Of a stretch of DNA of 52,379 nt, positions 8,557 to 17,740 are shown one piece after another. Location of the stretch: positions 1-52,379 of the forward strand of contig NZ_MZMV01000049.1 of assembly GCF_002210435.1 (NCBI RefSeq), in the 5' to 3' direction. Each line of letters begins with the position of its first letter. Position 1 is the stretch's first letter. Source of the stretch: Micromonospora wenchangensis. GTDB lineage: Bacteria > Actinomycetota > Actinomycetes > Mycobacteriales > Micromonosporaceae. Under the pieces are notes generated by a model that saw only the letters and a program-made list of their open reading frames with translations, was not told the DNA's origin and made no database searches. Both the position numbers and the translations under genes were made by a program.

Positions 8557-9522
8557 TCACCCGGCGGCGCGCAACTTCGGCAGCACCTCCGCACCGAACG
8601 TGTCGATGAAGGCGCGCTGCTCCTGCCCGACGTGGTGCAGGGCGATCTGGTCGAAGCCCAGCGACAGGTACTCCTCCAGCCAGCCCACGTGCCGGCCGAG
8701 GTCCGCCGACACGTTCACCACCTCGGCGACCTGCTCCATCGGCACCCGCTCGCTGACCGCGTCGAAGTGCTCGGCGGTGTCGAGGTCCCAGCAGACCGGC
8801 GGCGCGAAGACGTTGCTGCGCCACTGCTCGTACGCGATCGCCTCCGCCTCGGCCTGCTCCGGCGCCCAGCTCACGTGCACCTGGAGGTGCAACGGTCCCC
8901 GCCCGCCCGCGTCCCGGTAGGCGTCGATCATCTCGCGCAGGTGCGCGGTCGGTGCGTTCACCGTGATCAGGCCGTCCGCCCACTCGGCGCACCACCGGGC
9001 GGTGGCCACGCTGACCGCCGCCCCGATCAGCGCCGGCGGTTCCTCCGGCCGGGTCCACAGCCTCGCCCGGTCCACCCGGACCAGGCCGTCGTGGCTGACC
9101 TCCTCGCCGGCCAGCAGCGCCCGGATCACCTCCACGCACTCCCGCAGCCGGGCGGTCCGCACGTCCTTGCGCGGCCAGCCGTCGCCGGTGATGTGCTCGT
9201 TGCTCGCCTCGCCGGTGCCCAGCGCCGCCCAGAACCGGCCCGGGTACATCGCGCCCAGGGTGCCGATCGCCTGCGCGATGATCGCCGGGTGGTAACGCTG
9301 GCCGGGGGCGTTGACCACCCCGAACGGCAGCCCGGTGGCCTGCAGCGCCGCTCCCAGCCAGGACCAGGCGAAGCCGGACTGGCCCTGCCTGGTGCTCCAC
9401 GGCGAGAAGTGGTCCGACGACATCGCGGCGTCGAAGCCGGCGCGTTCGGCGTGCACCACCGCCTCCAGCAGGCGGCTCGGATGGATCTGCTCGTGGGAGG
9501 CGTGGAAGCCGAACACCGTCAT
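8557..9522 (-). CDS. LLM-class flavin/F420-dependent oxidoreductase
   Basis: A 321-residue luciferase-like monooxygenase-fold oxidoreductase (TIM barrel). It opens with VFGFHASHEQIHPSRLLEAV, followed by SSDHFSPW and FWAALGTGEASNEH, typical of the G6PDH-like LLM group. It most resembles the subgroup annotated as probable non-F420 flavin enzymes (TIGR03885), so the cofactor may be FMN rather than F420. The substrate is unknown. The ATG at 9522 has GGAAGGA four bases upstream. It is the first gene of a minus-strand run with the antiporter and the zinc finger, though a functional link to them is not obvious. Confidence 0.86.
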   Translation of the reverse strand: MTVFGFHASHEQIHPSRLLEAVVHAERAGFDAAMSSDHFSPWSTRQGQSGFAWSWLGAALQATGLPFGVVNAPGQRYHPAIIAQAIGTLGAMYPGRFWAALGTGEASNEHITGDGWPRKDVRTARLRECVEVIRALLAGEEVSHDGLVRVDRARLWTRPEEPPALIGAAVSVATARWCAEWADGLITVNAPTAHLREMIDAYRDAGGRGPLHLQVHVSWAPEQAEAEAIAYEQWRSNVFAPPVCWDLDTAEHFDAVSERVPMEQVAEVVNVSADLGRHVGWLEEYLSLGFDQIALHHVGQEQRAFIDTFGAEVLPKLRAAG

Positions 9523-9588
9523 GGCGTCCTTCCGTACCCATGACGGTGTCCGGTTAAAGCTCGCCCGCGCCGGTCACCCGGCGCGGGG

Positions 9589-11001
9589 TCACTCGGCGTG
9601 CGCGCCGGCCCCGGCGGTGGCCGCGCCCTCCCCCACCCAGACGGTCTTGGTGTTGCAGAACTCCCGCATCCCCAGCGCCGACAGCTCCCGGCCGTAGCCG
9701 GAGTTCTTCACCCCACCGAACGGCAGTTCCGGGTACGAGGTGGTCATGCCGTTGACGAACACGTTGCCGGCGTCCAGGTCGGTGGCGAACCGCTCCTGCT
9801 CGGCCGGGTCGGTGGTCCAGGCGTTCGCGCCCAACCCGAACGGCGTGCCGTTGGCCACCGCGACCGCCTCGTCGTACGACGACACCCGGTAGAGCCCGGC
9901 GACCGGCCCGAAGACCTCCTCGGCCCACATCCGCATCTGCGGGTTCAGGTCGGTGACCACGGTCGGCGGGTAGAACCAGCCGTCGCCGTCCGGCTTCTCG
10001 CCCCCGCAGAGCACCGTCGCGCCGTGCGCCACCGCGTCCTGCACCTGGGCGTGGATCTCGTCCCGGCCGCTCTCGCTGGCCAGCGGGCCGACGTCGGTGC
10101 CGGCGTCCATCGGGTCACCGACCCGCAGCGCGGCCATGTTCGCGGCGAACTTCCCGGCGAACGCGTCGAAGACGTCGGTGTGCACGATGAACCGCTTGGC
10201 GGCGATGCAGGACTGGCCGTTGTTCTGGCAGCGGGCGGTGGTGGCCACCTCGGCGGCCCGGTCCAGGTCGGCCGAGGGCATCACCACGAACGGGTCGCTG
10301 CCGCCCAGCTCCAGCACCGTCTTCTTCAGCTCCCGGCCGGCGATCTGGGCGATCGAGCGGCCCGCGCCCTCGCTGCCGGTCAGCGTCGCCGCCCGGACCC
10401 GGGGGTCGCTGAGGATCCGGTCGACGGCGTCCGAGCCGGCCAGCAGGGTGGTGAACGCGCCCTCGGGGAACCCGGCCCGGCGGAACACGTCCTCCAGGTA
10501 GAGCGCGGTCTGCGGCACGTTGGACGCGTGCTTGAGCAGGCCGGTGTTCCCGGCCATCAGGGCCGGCGCGGCGAACCGCATCACCTGCCAGAGCGGGAAG
10601 TTCCACGGCATCACCGCGAGCACCGCCCCGATCGGCTGGTAGCGGACGAAGGCCCGCTTCGCCTTCACCGCGGCGGCGTCGGCGGGCTCGTCGGCGAGCA
10701 TCCGCTCCGCGTTCGCCGCGTAGAACCGGCAGGCGGTGGCGCACTTGGTGACCTCGGCCTGCGCCGCGGCGTAGGTCTTGCCCATCTCGGTGGTCATCAG
10801 CCGGGCGGTCTCGTCGCGTTCGGCGTCGAGCAGGTCCGCGGCGGCGTTCATCCACTGCGCCCGCTGGGCGACAGTGGTCCGGCGCAGGTCCCGGAACGCC
10901 AGGTCGGCCCGTTCGATGGCGGCGTCGATCTGCTCGGTCGACATCGGCTCGTACGACTTGAGCACCTGACCGGTGGCGGGGTTGGTGGTGGCGATGGGCA
11001 T
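9589..11001 (-). CDS. gabD1: Succinate-semialdehyde dehydrogenase (GabD1 type)
   Basis: A 470-residue aldehyde dehydrogenase oxidising succinic semialdehyde to succinate, usually with NADP+. Family features: MPWNFPLWQVMRF near residue 131, LLKHASNVPQ, the general base in TVLELGGSDPF near 235, and the nucleophile in NNGQSCIAAKRF near 267. The opening IATTNPATGQVLKSY and the ending PFGGVKNSGYGRELSALGMREFCNTKTVW are very close to M. tuberculosis GabD1. The product would feed the TCA cycle, whose succinate dehydrogenase is at 42.8-46.2 kb. AGGAG precedes the ATG. The small membrane-protein gene lies 12 bases upstream on the same strand. Confidence 0.93.
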   Translation of the reverse strand: MPIATTNPATGQVLKSYEPMSTEQIDAAIERADLAFRDLRRTTVAQRAQWMNAAADLLDAERDETARLMTTEMGKTYAAAQAEVTKCATACRFYAANAERMLADEPADAAAVKAKRAFVRYQPIGAVLAVMPWNFPLWQVMRFAAPALMAGNTGLLKHASNVPQTALYLEDVFRRAGFPEGAFTTLLAGSDAVDRILSDPRVRAATLTGSEGAGRSIAQIAGRELKKTVLELGGSDPFVVMPSADLDRAAEVATTARCQNNGQSCIAAKRFIVHTDVFDAFAGKFAANMAALRVGDPMDAGTDVGPLASESGRDEIHAQVQDAVAHGATVLCGGEKPDGDGWFYPPTVVTDLNPQMRMWAEEVFGPVAGLYRVSSYDEAVAVANGTPFGLGANAWTTDPAEQERFATDLDAGNVFVNGMTTSYPELPFGGVKNSGYGRELSALGMREFCNTKTVWVGEGAATAGAGAHAE

Positions 11002-11013
11002 CTCGTACTCCTG

Positions 11014-11277
11014 TCACTCGAAGAGTGAGTGCCGCGCGCCCGGCTGCTCACGGCGGCGGGCGGCACGGCGGCGCTGGATGACGACCAGGTCGACCACCGC
11101 CACGACGGCGAACAGCGCGCAGGGCACGCCCAGCCAGGCCAGCCCGGCCCAGAACGCCACGACCGCGAGGATGGTCATGGTGACCAGGCCGAACAGGGCC
11201 AGCGCCAGGCGCAGGTTCAACGCGCTGTAGGCGTGGCCGACCGTGCCACGGGCGCGCCGGGGCTGCGATCTCGTCAT
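11014..11277 (-). CDS. Small membrane protein (DUF6343-like)
   Basis: An 87-residue protein with a basic N-terminus (TRSQPRRARGTVGHAYSALNLRLALALFG), two hydrophobic helices (~24-44 and ~46-66) and a basic cytoplasmic tail (IQRRRAARRREQ). The layout, with SALNLRL before the first helix, resembles the DUF6343 family of actinomycetes; function unknown. It precedes gabD1 by 12 bases and is probably cotranscribed. Confidence 0.75.
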   Translation of the reverse strand: MTRSQPRRARGTVGHAYSALNLRLALALFGLVTMTILAVVAFWAGLAWLGVPCALFAVVAVVDLVVIQRRRAARRREQPGARHSLFE

Positions 11278-11528
11278 CGTCTCGGCCTACCCCGGCACGG
11301 ACGCCACTAACCGGCCCCGACGCCCGGATCACCCGCGAAGGCGCTGCCCACCGGGTCGGCGGCGGAGGACGACCCGCCCGGAGAGCCCCGGTCCGACCTG
11401 TTCTTACCAGATTCATGTTTCGAGCTGTTGAATCTGCCCGGAAGTCGACACGAGCGGGCCGCCGCACCCCGTACGGCCCGTAGAGTGACCGGGCTGTCGC
11501 TCTGCGCCGCCTGACCGGGGGAAGACGC

Positions 11529-12383
11529 ATGCCTCGACGCTGGGTCGCCGCCGTGGCCTGCCTGTTGGCGCTCACCGCGCTCGCCTGCGAGGAGGGCGGC
11601 GGGGCCTCCCCCCGCCCGACGAAGAGCGGATCGACACCGACCGGTCTGCCCGGCACGATGGCCGCCCTCGGCGACTCGATCACCACCGGGTTCGGTTCCT
11701 GCCTGGTGCTCACCTCGTGCCAGCGCAACTCCTGGTCCACCGGGGACGGCATCCGGGTGGAGAGCCACTACCGGCGGCTGCTCGACGCCGGCGCGCCGAT
11801 CCGCAACCGGGCCCGCAACCACGCCGTGCCGGGGGCCCGCGCCGAGGCCCTCGCCGGGCAGGCCGGCGCCGCCGTCAAGGACAAGGCCGACTACGTCACC
11901 GTGCTGATCGGCGCGAACGACGCCTGCCGCGACGACATCGACGCGATGACCGCGACCGCCACCTTCCGCAGCCAGGTCGACCGGGCGCTGCGGGTGCTGC
12001 GCGAGGGCCGCCCGAAGGCCCGGGTCCTGGTGGCCAGCATCCCCGACCTGAACCGGCTCTGGGAGGTCGGGCGCACCGAGTCCCGCGCGGTGCGGATCTG
12101 GAAGACCGGGATCTGCCCCGCCCTGCTGGCCAATCCCACCTCGGACGCCAAGGCCGACCGGGACCGCCGGGCCCGCTTCGCCGAGCGGATCGACGCGTAC
12201 AACAGCCAGCTCAAGGCGGCCTGCCGGGCGTACGGGTCGCGGTGCCGCTACGACGGCGGCGCGGTGCACCGGGTGCGGTTCAGCCTGGACGAGGTCAACG
12301 CGCTGGACTGGTTCCACCCCAACGTCGCCGGGCAGAACCGGCTCGCCGACGCGACGTTCCCGGCGGCCGGCTGGCGGCTCTGA
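11529..12383 (+). CDS. SGNH/GDSL-family lipoprotein hydrolase
   Basis: A 284-residue serine hydrolase anchored outside the membrane. The N-terminus is a lipoprotein signal (RRW, hydrophobic stretch, lipobox LTALAC with the cysteine at ~20). Catalytic blocks are visible: nucleophile in AALGDSITTGFG near residue 45, block III GANDAC near 130, and block V NALDWFHPNVAGQ near the end with the Asp-x-x-His pair. SGNH enzymes act as esterases, lipases or carbohydrate deacetylases; the substrate here is not predictable. It stands alone on the plus strand and converges on the EcsC gene. Confidence 0.88.
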   Translation: MPRRWVAAVACLLALTALACEEGGGASPRPTKSGSTPTGLPGTMAALGDSITTGFGSCLVLTSCQRNSWSTGDGIRVESHYRRLLDAGAPIRNRARNHAVPGARAEALAGQAGAAVKDKADYVTVLIGANDACRDDIDAMTATATFRSQVDRALRVLREGRPKARVLVASIPDLNRLWEVGRTESRAVRIWKTGICPALLANPTSDAKADRDRRARFAERIDAYNSQLKAACRAYGSRCRYDGGAVHRVRFSLDEVNALDWFHPNVAGQNRLADATFPAAGWRL

Positions 12384-12489
12384 GCCACCCCGGCACCGCG
12401 CCCGCTCGCGGGCGGGCGTCGCCCCGCGGTCGTGCCCTGCGCGGGCCGCGCCCGGTAATGGGCCGGACGCGGCGTGGCACCGGCTCCGG

Positions 12490-13329
12490 TCAGGAGCGGC
12501 GCGGGTGGGGCACTCCGCCCCGGTGCTCCCGGTAGAGCGCCTGGGCGCGCTCGGCCAGATCCTTGGTCGCCGACGAGTTGGCCCAGGTGCCGAGGATGAT
12601 CGCGGCACCGGGGACGACCTTGGCGAAGACCCGCTTGGCCGCCCGCACCCCGGCCATCCGGGCCAGCCGGACGCCGAGTTGCAGCATCACCCGCCCGAGC
12701 GGGTTCTGGGCGGCGTGACCGAACAACGCACCCGCCCGCTCCCGACCGGCCGCGACGCCCAGCGCCAGCCGGGCCGTCTCGGCCGCCTTGTGCACCTTCT
12801 GCAGGACGAGCAGGTCGGTGGCCCGGTCGGGGTGCACCGGGTCCGCGCCGTACGCCGCGGCCACGTGCAGCACCAGCCGGGCCTGGGTCCAGGCCAGCAC
12901 GCCGACGTCGATGACCGCACCGGGCAGCCCCGCCGCGCCCGAGACCGCTCCGGACAGGCGGGCCCGGTTGACGAAGCGCCGGACTGCCTGCTCGGCCAAC
13001 TGGTCGGCGGTGGCGTCGGGGCGTTCCGCCCGGGTCCTGGCGACCCACTGCGCCGCCTCCGGGCCGAGCCGGCGGACCGCCTCCAGGGCCAGGTGCTCCG
13101 GGGCGTACTGCGGGTCGTCCCGCATCCGGTCCCAGAGCCGGGCCGGCGGGGCCTCCGGCGCGTCGCCCGGATCAGCGGCCGGCACCGCCGGGACCGGAGC
13201 CGACGCCCCCACGGTCGCCGGGACCGTGGCGGTCGGTGTCACGGGGACGGCCGCCGGGCCGGCGGTGTCCGCCGGTACCGGCGGCGTGGGGACGGTCGGT
13301 TCGTCGTCGACGGGGACGGCGTCGGTCAC
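12490..13329 (-). CDS. EcsC family protein
   Basis: A 279-residue protein with a ~75-residue Pro/Ala/Val/Thr-rich, probably disordered N-terminal region followed by an EcsC-like helical domain (~85-265). The family look is in FVNRARLSGAVSGAAGLPGAVIDVGVLAWTQ near residue 135 and VFAKVVPGAAIILGTWANSSATKDLAERA near the C-terminus, with amphipathic glycine-rich segments likely to touch membranes. EcsC proteins accompany ABC exporters in Bacillus, but in actinomycetes are orphan and uncharacterised. A GTG start with GGGAG six bases upstream is used. It follows the 49-residue gene by 34 bases. Confidence 0.85.
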   Translation of the reverse strand: MTDAVPVDDEPTVPTPPVPADTAGPAAVPVTPTATVPATVGASAPVPAVPAADPGDAPEAPPARLWDRMRDDPQYAPEHLALEAVRRLGPEAAQWVARTRAERPDATADQLAEQAVRRFVNRARLSGAVSGAAGLPGAVIDVGVLAWTQARLVLHVAAAYGADPVHPDRATDLLVLQKVHKAAETARLALGVAAGRERAGALFGHAAQNPLGRVMLQLGVRLARMAGVRAAKRVFAKVVPGAAIILGTWANSSATKDLAERAQALYREHRGGVPHPRRS

Positions 13330-13363
13330 AGATGCTCCCGGGCTGGAATAGGTTCGCGGACGG

Positions 13364-13513
13364 TCAGCGGCGACGGCCCGACAGCCTGCCTGCCGCCTGC
13401 TTGAGCCGCGCCTGGTTCTCCGGCTTGGCCAGCTCGCGCCGACCCCGGTCGACCAGCTGCTGCCCCTTGGGTGAGCGCAGGAAGGCGCTGATCCGCTGCA
13501 TCAGTGCTGACAT
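13364..13513 (-). CDS. Small basic conserved protein (49 aa)
   Basis: A short, highly basic protein: SALMQRISAFLRSPKG, then VDRGRRELAKPENQ and a tail SGRRR. The pattern (amphipathic helix, SPKGQ, basic tail) is seen in small actinomycete proteins of unknown function. GGAGGA four bases before the ATG supports translation. It lies between the wall-hydrolase-like gene and the EcsC gene on the same strand, so it may be in an operon with the latter. Confidence 0.75.
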   Translation of the reverse strand: MSALMQRISAFLRSPKGQQLVDRGRRELAKPENQARLKQAAGRLSGRRR

Positions 13514-13619
13514 GTCGTCCTCCGATCGGGTGTCCTGCGTCATGTGTACCCGATCCGAGCAACCACCAACCGTCCACTGTGTCCGGTCGAGGGTAGCCAT
13601 CAGGCGACCCCGACGCGAA

Positions 13620-13655
13620 CCGGCCCGGCCCACTCCGCGGGGTGGGCCGGGCCGG
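13620..13655 (-). terminator. Strong hairpin terminator of the wall-hydrolase-like gene
   Basis: A perfect 14-base-pair stem, CCGGCCCGGCCCAC / GTGGGCCGGGCCGG, with an 8-base loop. It ends four bases from the stop of the minus-strand gene at 13660. Confidence 0.8.
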
Positions 13656-13659
13656 CGAC

Positions 13660-14541
13660 TCAGACCAGGATGGCGGCGACCACCTCGGTGGCCCGCCACT
13701 CGTGCTGGGCGTAGAGGTCCGGGTAGGCGGAGATCTGCACGGCCTGCGCGGCGACGGTGAGCGGAAGGTCCGCCCAGCCGGGGATCTCCAGCAGCGCGGT
13801 GAGGAACGCCCGGGTGGCGAACGCCGGGTCCATCAGCTGGCCGACCTCTCCCCAGCCGCTGCTCGGCCGCTGCTGGAACAGCCCGACCGAGTCGTGGTCC
13901 CAGCCGATCGCCTGGTGCGGGTAGTTCTGCGACTCGGGCAGCACCCCGCTGGCGTAGTTGTAGAGGTTGCTCTCCTGCATCGCGGTGGCCACCGCGATGA
14001 TCAGGGCCCGGCGCGGCACGCCCATCGCCCGGCCGGCCCTGACGATCTCCTTGGCGTTGTCCATCTGGGCCTGGTCGAGGCCGGCCACCGGGACGATCCG
14101 CTTCGGCCGGGGCTTCGGCTTCGGCCGGGGCTTGGGCTTGGTTGTCCTGGTCGCGCTCGGGGTCGGGCTCGGGGTGGCGGCGGTCGGGCTGGCGGCGGCC
14201 GGGGTGCTCGGCACGATGGTGACCGGGGTACGGATCTCGGCGCGGGAGGCGGCCTGCTGGCCACGCTCGGCGAGGGCGGCCTCGGTGCCGGCCCGGTCGT
14301 CGGCCCGCTCGTCCGGCCGGGCCTGGACGCCCGCGACGGCGGTGACGCCGAGGCAGCAGAGCACCCCGGCGGCGAGGAGCACCGGCCGGCGGCGGCGGAG
14401 GTTAACGAGCCCGCCGAGGCGGGTACGGAGGGAACGGGGTTCACGGAGAACGCCGACCTGAACGGACGAGGGGGTGTCGTCCGAACGGCCAGTCATGCCC
14501 TGGGGGGCGCCCTGGTCGTCGATGGTGTCGTCGTCACGCAT
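13660..14541 (-). CDS. Membrane-anchored lysozyme-like/transglycosylase-fold protein
   Basis: A 293-residue protein with a cytoplasmic N-terminus, one membrane helix (~54-72, PVLLAAGVLCCLGVTAVAG), an external Ser/Thr/Pro linker, a Lys-Pro-Arg repeat (KPRPKPKPRPK, ~135-147) that could hold cell wall polymers, and a C-terminal globular domain. That domain reads MDNAKEIVRAGRAMGVP, ALIIAVATAMQESNLYN and DHDSVGLFQQRPSSGWG, which is the lysozyme-like fold found in actinomycete hydrolases. The Glu in MQESNLYN is the probable catalytic acid. Activity on peptidoglycan is inferred. A clear terminator follows. Confidence 0.82.
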   Translation of the reverse strand: MRDDDTIDDQGAPQGMTGRSDDTPSSVQVGVLREPRSLRTRLGGLVNLRRRRPVLLAAGVLCCLGVTAVAGVQARPDERADDRAGTEAALAERGQQAASRAEIRTPVTIVPSTPAAASPTAATPSPTPSATRTTKPKPRPKPKPRPKRIVPVAGLDQAQMDNAKEIVRAGRAMGVPRRALIIAVATAMQESNLYNYASGVLPESQNYPHQAIGWDHDSVGLFQQRPSSGWGEVGQLMDPAFATRAFLTALLEIPGWADLPLTVAAQAVQISAYPDLYAQHEWRATEVVAAILV

Positions 14542-14959
14542 CCGCCGAGGCTAGGCATGCCCTTTCCCGGCCACCCACCAGCAGGAAGTGGCCCTCGCCA
14601 CATTTTCCGGCAGGGCGGCGGGACGCTCACCCCGGACGCGGGACCGGGGCGACAGACCACTCCCAACGGGCATTACGGTCAGCAACCGCGCGCGCCGTCG
14701 TCGGAGCGGGTCGACCACCCAGACCACCCCGGCCGACCGCAAGATCCATCATGTCCCCCTTTCGGGCGACACGCCGGAACCGTCCGGCCGGGTTGTCCCG
14801 GCCCGTCCGGCGAATTGGTGGCTTCCTCCGGGTTTGATAGCCGGATCGGTCACGACGCGCCCAGTGATGGAATGGATGACGCCGACGGGTACGTTCCCCG
14901 AACCGGGTGCCGTCCGTGCGCGGTCGCCCGTAGGCGCATTTCCTCAGGAGGTCCGACCG
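14542..14959. other. 418-base divergent intergenic region
   Basis: No gene is convincing here. The region separates the minus-strand wall-hydrolase-like gene from the PAC2 gene and should hold both promoters, but I find no hexamer pair I would defend. One short hairpin, GGCCGGG-ttgt-CCCGGCC, lies at 14786-14803. The frame of PAC2 is open upstream but loses protein-like composition before 14960. Confidence 0.5.
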
Positions 14960-15880
14960 GTGCTCGACCCACACGAGCTGTACCAGCTCACCGACGATCT
15001 GCCCGACCTCGGTCAGCCGGTGCTGATCCAGGCGCTCACCGGCTTCGTCGACGCCGGCAACGCCACCCGGCTGGCCCGCGAGCAGCTCCTCACCTCACTG
15101 GACGCCCGTACGATCGCCACCTTCGACGTCGACCAGCTCTTCGACTACCGGTCCCGCCGCCCGGTGATGACCTTCGTCGAGGACCACTGGGAGGACTACG
15201 ACGCCCCCGAACTCGCCCTGCACCTGCTCCGCGACGACGACGAGACGCCCTTCCTCCTGCTCACCGGCCCCGAGCCGGACCTGCAGTGGGAGCGGTTCGT
15301 GGCGGCGGTCGGCGCGGTGGCCGCCCGGCTCGACGTCCGGCTCACCGTCGGGCTCAACTCGATCCCGATGGCCGTCCCGCACACCCGGCCCACCGGGGTC
15401 ACCGCGCACGCCACCCGCCGCGAGCTGATCGCCGGCTACGAACCGTGGTTGCAGCGGGTGCAGGTCCCGGGCAGCGTCGGTCACCTGCTGGAGTACCGGC
15501 TCGGCGAGGCCGGTCGGGACGCCCTCGGGTTCTCCGCGCACGTGCCACACTACGTTGCCCAGACGGAGTACCCGGCCGCCGCCGAGGTGCTGCTCGCCTC
15601 GGTGTCCCGCAGCACCGGGCTACTGCTGCCCAACGAGAGCCTGCGCTCCGCCGCCGAGGTGGTCCGGGTGGAGATCGACCGGCAGGTCGCCCAGACCGAC
15701 GAGGCCGCCGCGCTGGTCACGGCCCTGGAGGAGCAGTACGACGCGTTCGCCCGGGGCCGGGGGGAGAAGAACCTGCTCGCCGCCGAGACCGGCCCCCTGC
15801 CCACCGCCGACGAGCTGGGCGCCGAGCTGGAGCGTTTCCTCGCCGAGCAGACCCGACCCGGGGAGACCCCGGGCGCCTGA
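14960..15880 (+). CDS. PAC2 (proteasome assembly chaperone-like) family protein
   Basis: A 306-residue cytoplasmic protein of the PAC2 family, conserved in proteasome-bearing actinobacteria. It opens with LDPHELYQLTDDLPDLGQPVLIQALTGFVDAGNA, followed by FDYRSRRPVMTFVEDHWEDY, the glycine motif FLLLTGPEPDLQWERF and GLNSIPMAVPHTRP, all family hallmarks. The C-terminal ~60 residues are charged and helical (VEIDRQVAQTDEAAALV). The GTG at 14960 is chosen because GGAGG ends eight bases before it. The biochemical role in bacteria is not established. Confidence 0.92.
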   Translation: MLDPHELYQLTDDLPDLGQPVLIQALTGFVDAGNATRLAREQLLTSLDARTIATFDVDQLFDYRSRRPVMTFVEDHWEDYDAPELALHLLRDDDETPFLLLTGPEPDLQWERFVAAVGAVAARLDVRLTVGLNSIPMAVPHTRPTGVTAHATRRELIAGYEPWLQRVQVPGSVGHLLEYRLGEAGRDALGFSAHVPHYVAQTEYPAAAEVLLASVSRSTGLLLPNESLRSAAEVVRVEIDRQVAQTDEAAALVTALEEQYDAFARGRGEKNLLAAETGPLPTADELGAELERFLAEQTRPGETPGA

Positions 15881-16003
15881 CCCCGCCGGCCGGGTGGCGG
15901 CGACCCGACCGGGACGCCGCCGCCCGCAGCCACCGGTGCGCCGGGGCCGGTCCGACGGCGGGCCGGCCCGGCGGGGTGGGCCGCGATGCGGCAGGCTGGG
16001 CAC

Positions 16004-16816
16004 ATGCGCCTGGCGACCTGGAACGTGAACTCGGTGAAGGCCCGCCTGCCCCGCCTGCTCGACTGGCTGGCCGGCACCGCCCCCGACGTGGTCTGCCTCC
16101 AGGAGACCAAGTGCCCCGACGGGGCCTTCCCCGTCGCCGAGGTCGGCGAGCTGGGCTACGAGGTGGCCAGCCACAGCGACGGCCGGTGGAACGGGGTGGC
16201 CGTCCTGTCCCGCGTCGGGCTGACCGACGTCGCCGTCGGGCTCCCCGACGAGCCGGGCTTCCCCCGGCCCGAGGCCCGCGCCATCGCCGCCACCTGCGCC
16301 GGGGTCCGGATCTGGTCGGTGTACGTGCCGAACGGCCGCGCCACCGACGACCCGCACTACGCGTACAAGCTGGCCTGGCTGGCGGCGCTGCGGGACGCGG
16401 TGAGGCCGGCGGTGGCCGCCGGTGGTCCCGTCGCCGTCTGCGGGGACTTCAACGTCGCCCCGACCGACGACGACGTCTGGGACCCGGCGCTCTTCGTCAC
16501 CTCGACCCACGTCACCCCCGCCGAGCGGGCCGCCCTGGCCGCCCTGCGCGACCTCGGCCTCAGCGACGTGGTGCCCACCCCGATGAAGGGCCCGCACCCG
16601 TACACCTACTGGGACTACCGGGCCGGCATGTTCCACCAGAACAAGGGCATGCGGATCGACCTGGTGTACGCCTCCGCGGCGCTGGCCCGCGCGGTCCGCT
16701 CCGCGTACGTCGACCGGGAGGCCCGCAAGGGCAAGGGCCCCTCCGACCACGCCCCGATCGTGGTCGACGCCGACCTGCCCTTCGCGGAGCCGACCGGCCC
16801 GACCGAGGAGCGGTAG
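16004..16816 (+). CDS. xthA: Exodeoxyribonuclease III
   Basis: A 270-residue DNA-repair nuclease (AP endonuclease and 3'-5' exonuclease) of the Mg-dependent EEP fold. All active-site motifs are present: RLATWNVNSVKAR (Asn), CLQETKCPD (Glu), WSVYVPNGR (Tyr), CGDFNVAPTD (Asp/Asn) and the C-terminal GPSDHAPIVVD (Asp-His). The ATG at 16004 begins exactly at the conserved MRLATWN; an ATG six codons upstream adds nothing conserved. Length is normal. It lies downstream of PAC2 on the same strand and converges on the HTH regulator. Confidence 0.96.
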   Translation: MRLATWNVNSVKARLPRLLDWLAGTAPDVVCLQETKCPDGAFPVAEVGELGYEVASHSDGRWNGVAVLSRVGLTDVAVGLPDEPGFPRPEARAIAATCAGVRIWSVYVPNGRATDDPHYAYKLAWLAALRDAVRPAVAAGGPVAVCGDFNVAPTDDDVWDPALFVTSTHVTPAERAALAALRDLGLSDVVPTPMKGPHPYTYWDYRAGMFHQNKGMRIDLVYASAALARAVRSAYVDREARKGKGPSDHAPIVVDADLPFAEPTGPTEER

Positions 16817-16833
16817 CGCCGCATCCCGGCCGG

Positions 16834-17604
16834 TCAGCGCCCGCCCGGCTGCTCTGCTACCGCGTCGGCGGGCTGCTGCTGCGCCGCATCGGCCCAGAGC
16901 GCCTCGAAGTGCTCGACATACCTGCTGAACGGCCCGTCGCTCTCCCGCCGGCGCAGATGGAACGTGACGGAGTCCTGGCCCAGCGCGCCGCCGATGTGGG
17001 TGGCCACGATCGCGTCGTCGTCGAACACCCAGACCGACATCGCGACGTGCCGGTCGGACAGCCGCACGGCCAGCGGGGTGGGCGATTTGGCGATCTCGGC
17101 ACGCGTCATGGCGATCCGGGTCCCGAGGTCGAGGGGGGTCGCCTCGACCCGGTCCCGACCGGCGGTGACCGGGCTCGCCGGGTCACCGAGCAGAAACCGT
17201 ACGTCCGCTCCGGCCTGTGCCTTCGCCCCCAGGGTCCCGGCGGCGTTCGGCACGTCCAGCCAGACGAAGTAGCTCGTGTAGCCGCCGAACCAGAGGCGGG
17301 ACCGCGCTCCCTCGATCAACTCCCGGAGCAGCGACCGGGGCAGGTCGGAACGGCGGGCATAGACGCCCACCAACTCCCGGTCCGCACCCAACTTGACAGC
17401 GCGACGCACAGCATCAGGCCACAGCACGTCTACATCCTTACCCAGAACACCTGCCACCCGCACCCGCGAGCGTGGATGCGGCAGGCGACCCCGGCTGACC
17501 CACCGCTGCACGGTCTTGGCATCGACGTCACACTTCTCCGCGAGCTGGCCGACCGTGAGCCCGGCGGCGGTCAGCGCGTCCCGTAGAGATTCGTTCTTCG
17601 GCAC
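16834..17604 (-). CDS. HTH regulator with phospholipase-D-like (DUF5919-type) C-terminal domain
   Basis: A 256-residue protein with an XRE-like HTH at ~10-55 (VGQLAEKCDVDAKTVQRWVSRGRLPHP) and a ~170-residue C-terminal domain. That domain reads LLRELIEGARSRLWFGGYTSYFVW, then ADVRFLLGDP near 135, and DRHVAMSVWVFDDDAIVATHIG near 185, like the degenerate PLD-like sensor domains called DUF5919 in actinomycetes. The HxK of true PLD enzymes is not seen, so I expect ligand sensing rather than catalysis. It is divergent from a two-gene unit of small proteins (17741-18423), a plausible target. GTG start with AGGAAAGG upstream. Confidence 0.82.
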   Translation of the reverse strand: MPKNESLRDALTAAGLTVGQLAEKCDVDAKTVQRWVSRGRLPHPRSRVRVAGVLGKDVDVLWPDAVRRAVKLGADRELVGVYARRSDLPRSLLRELIEGARSRLWFGGYTSYFVWLDVPNAAGTLGAKAQAGADVRFLLGDPASPVTAGRDRVEATPLDLGTRIAMTRAEIAKSPTPLAVRLSDRHVAMSVWVFDDDAIVATHIGGALGQDSVTFHLRRRESDGPFSRYVEHFEALWADAAQQQPADAVAEQPGGR

Positions 17605-17740
17605 CGGAGGGGACCTTTCCTAGACGTCCCTCGATGGTCGCATACGGGCGGTTAACTCGTCCGTCACCCACTGCGATGGTTCTTGCCGCAGCGACATCAC
17701 TGGCGCTCCCTCCGCCAGATGCCCAGAAGGGATGGCCACC

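Noticed and set aside
12398..12418. GC-rich self-complementary stretch between the SGNH and EcsC genes.
   Set aside because: The loop would be only two bases and the pairing is a by-product of GCCCGC repeats; not a convincing terminator.
14100..14140. Short tandem repeat in DNA (cttcggccggggcttcgg type).
   Set aside because: It encodes the Lys-Pro-Arg linker of the wall-hydrolase-like protein, so it is explained by the coding sequence and is not a CRISPR or satellite.
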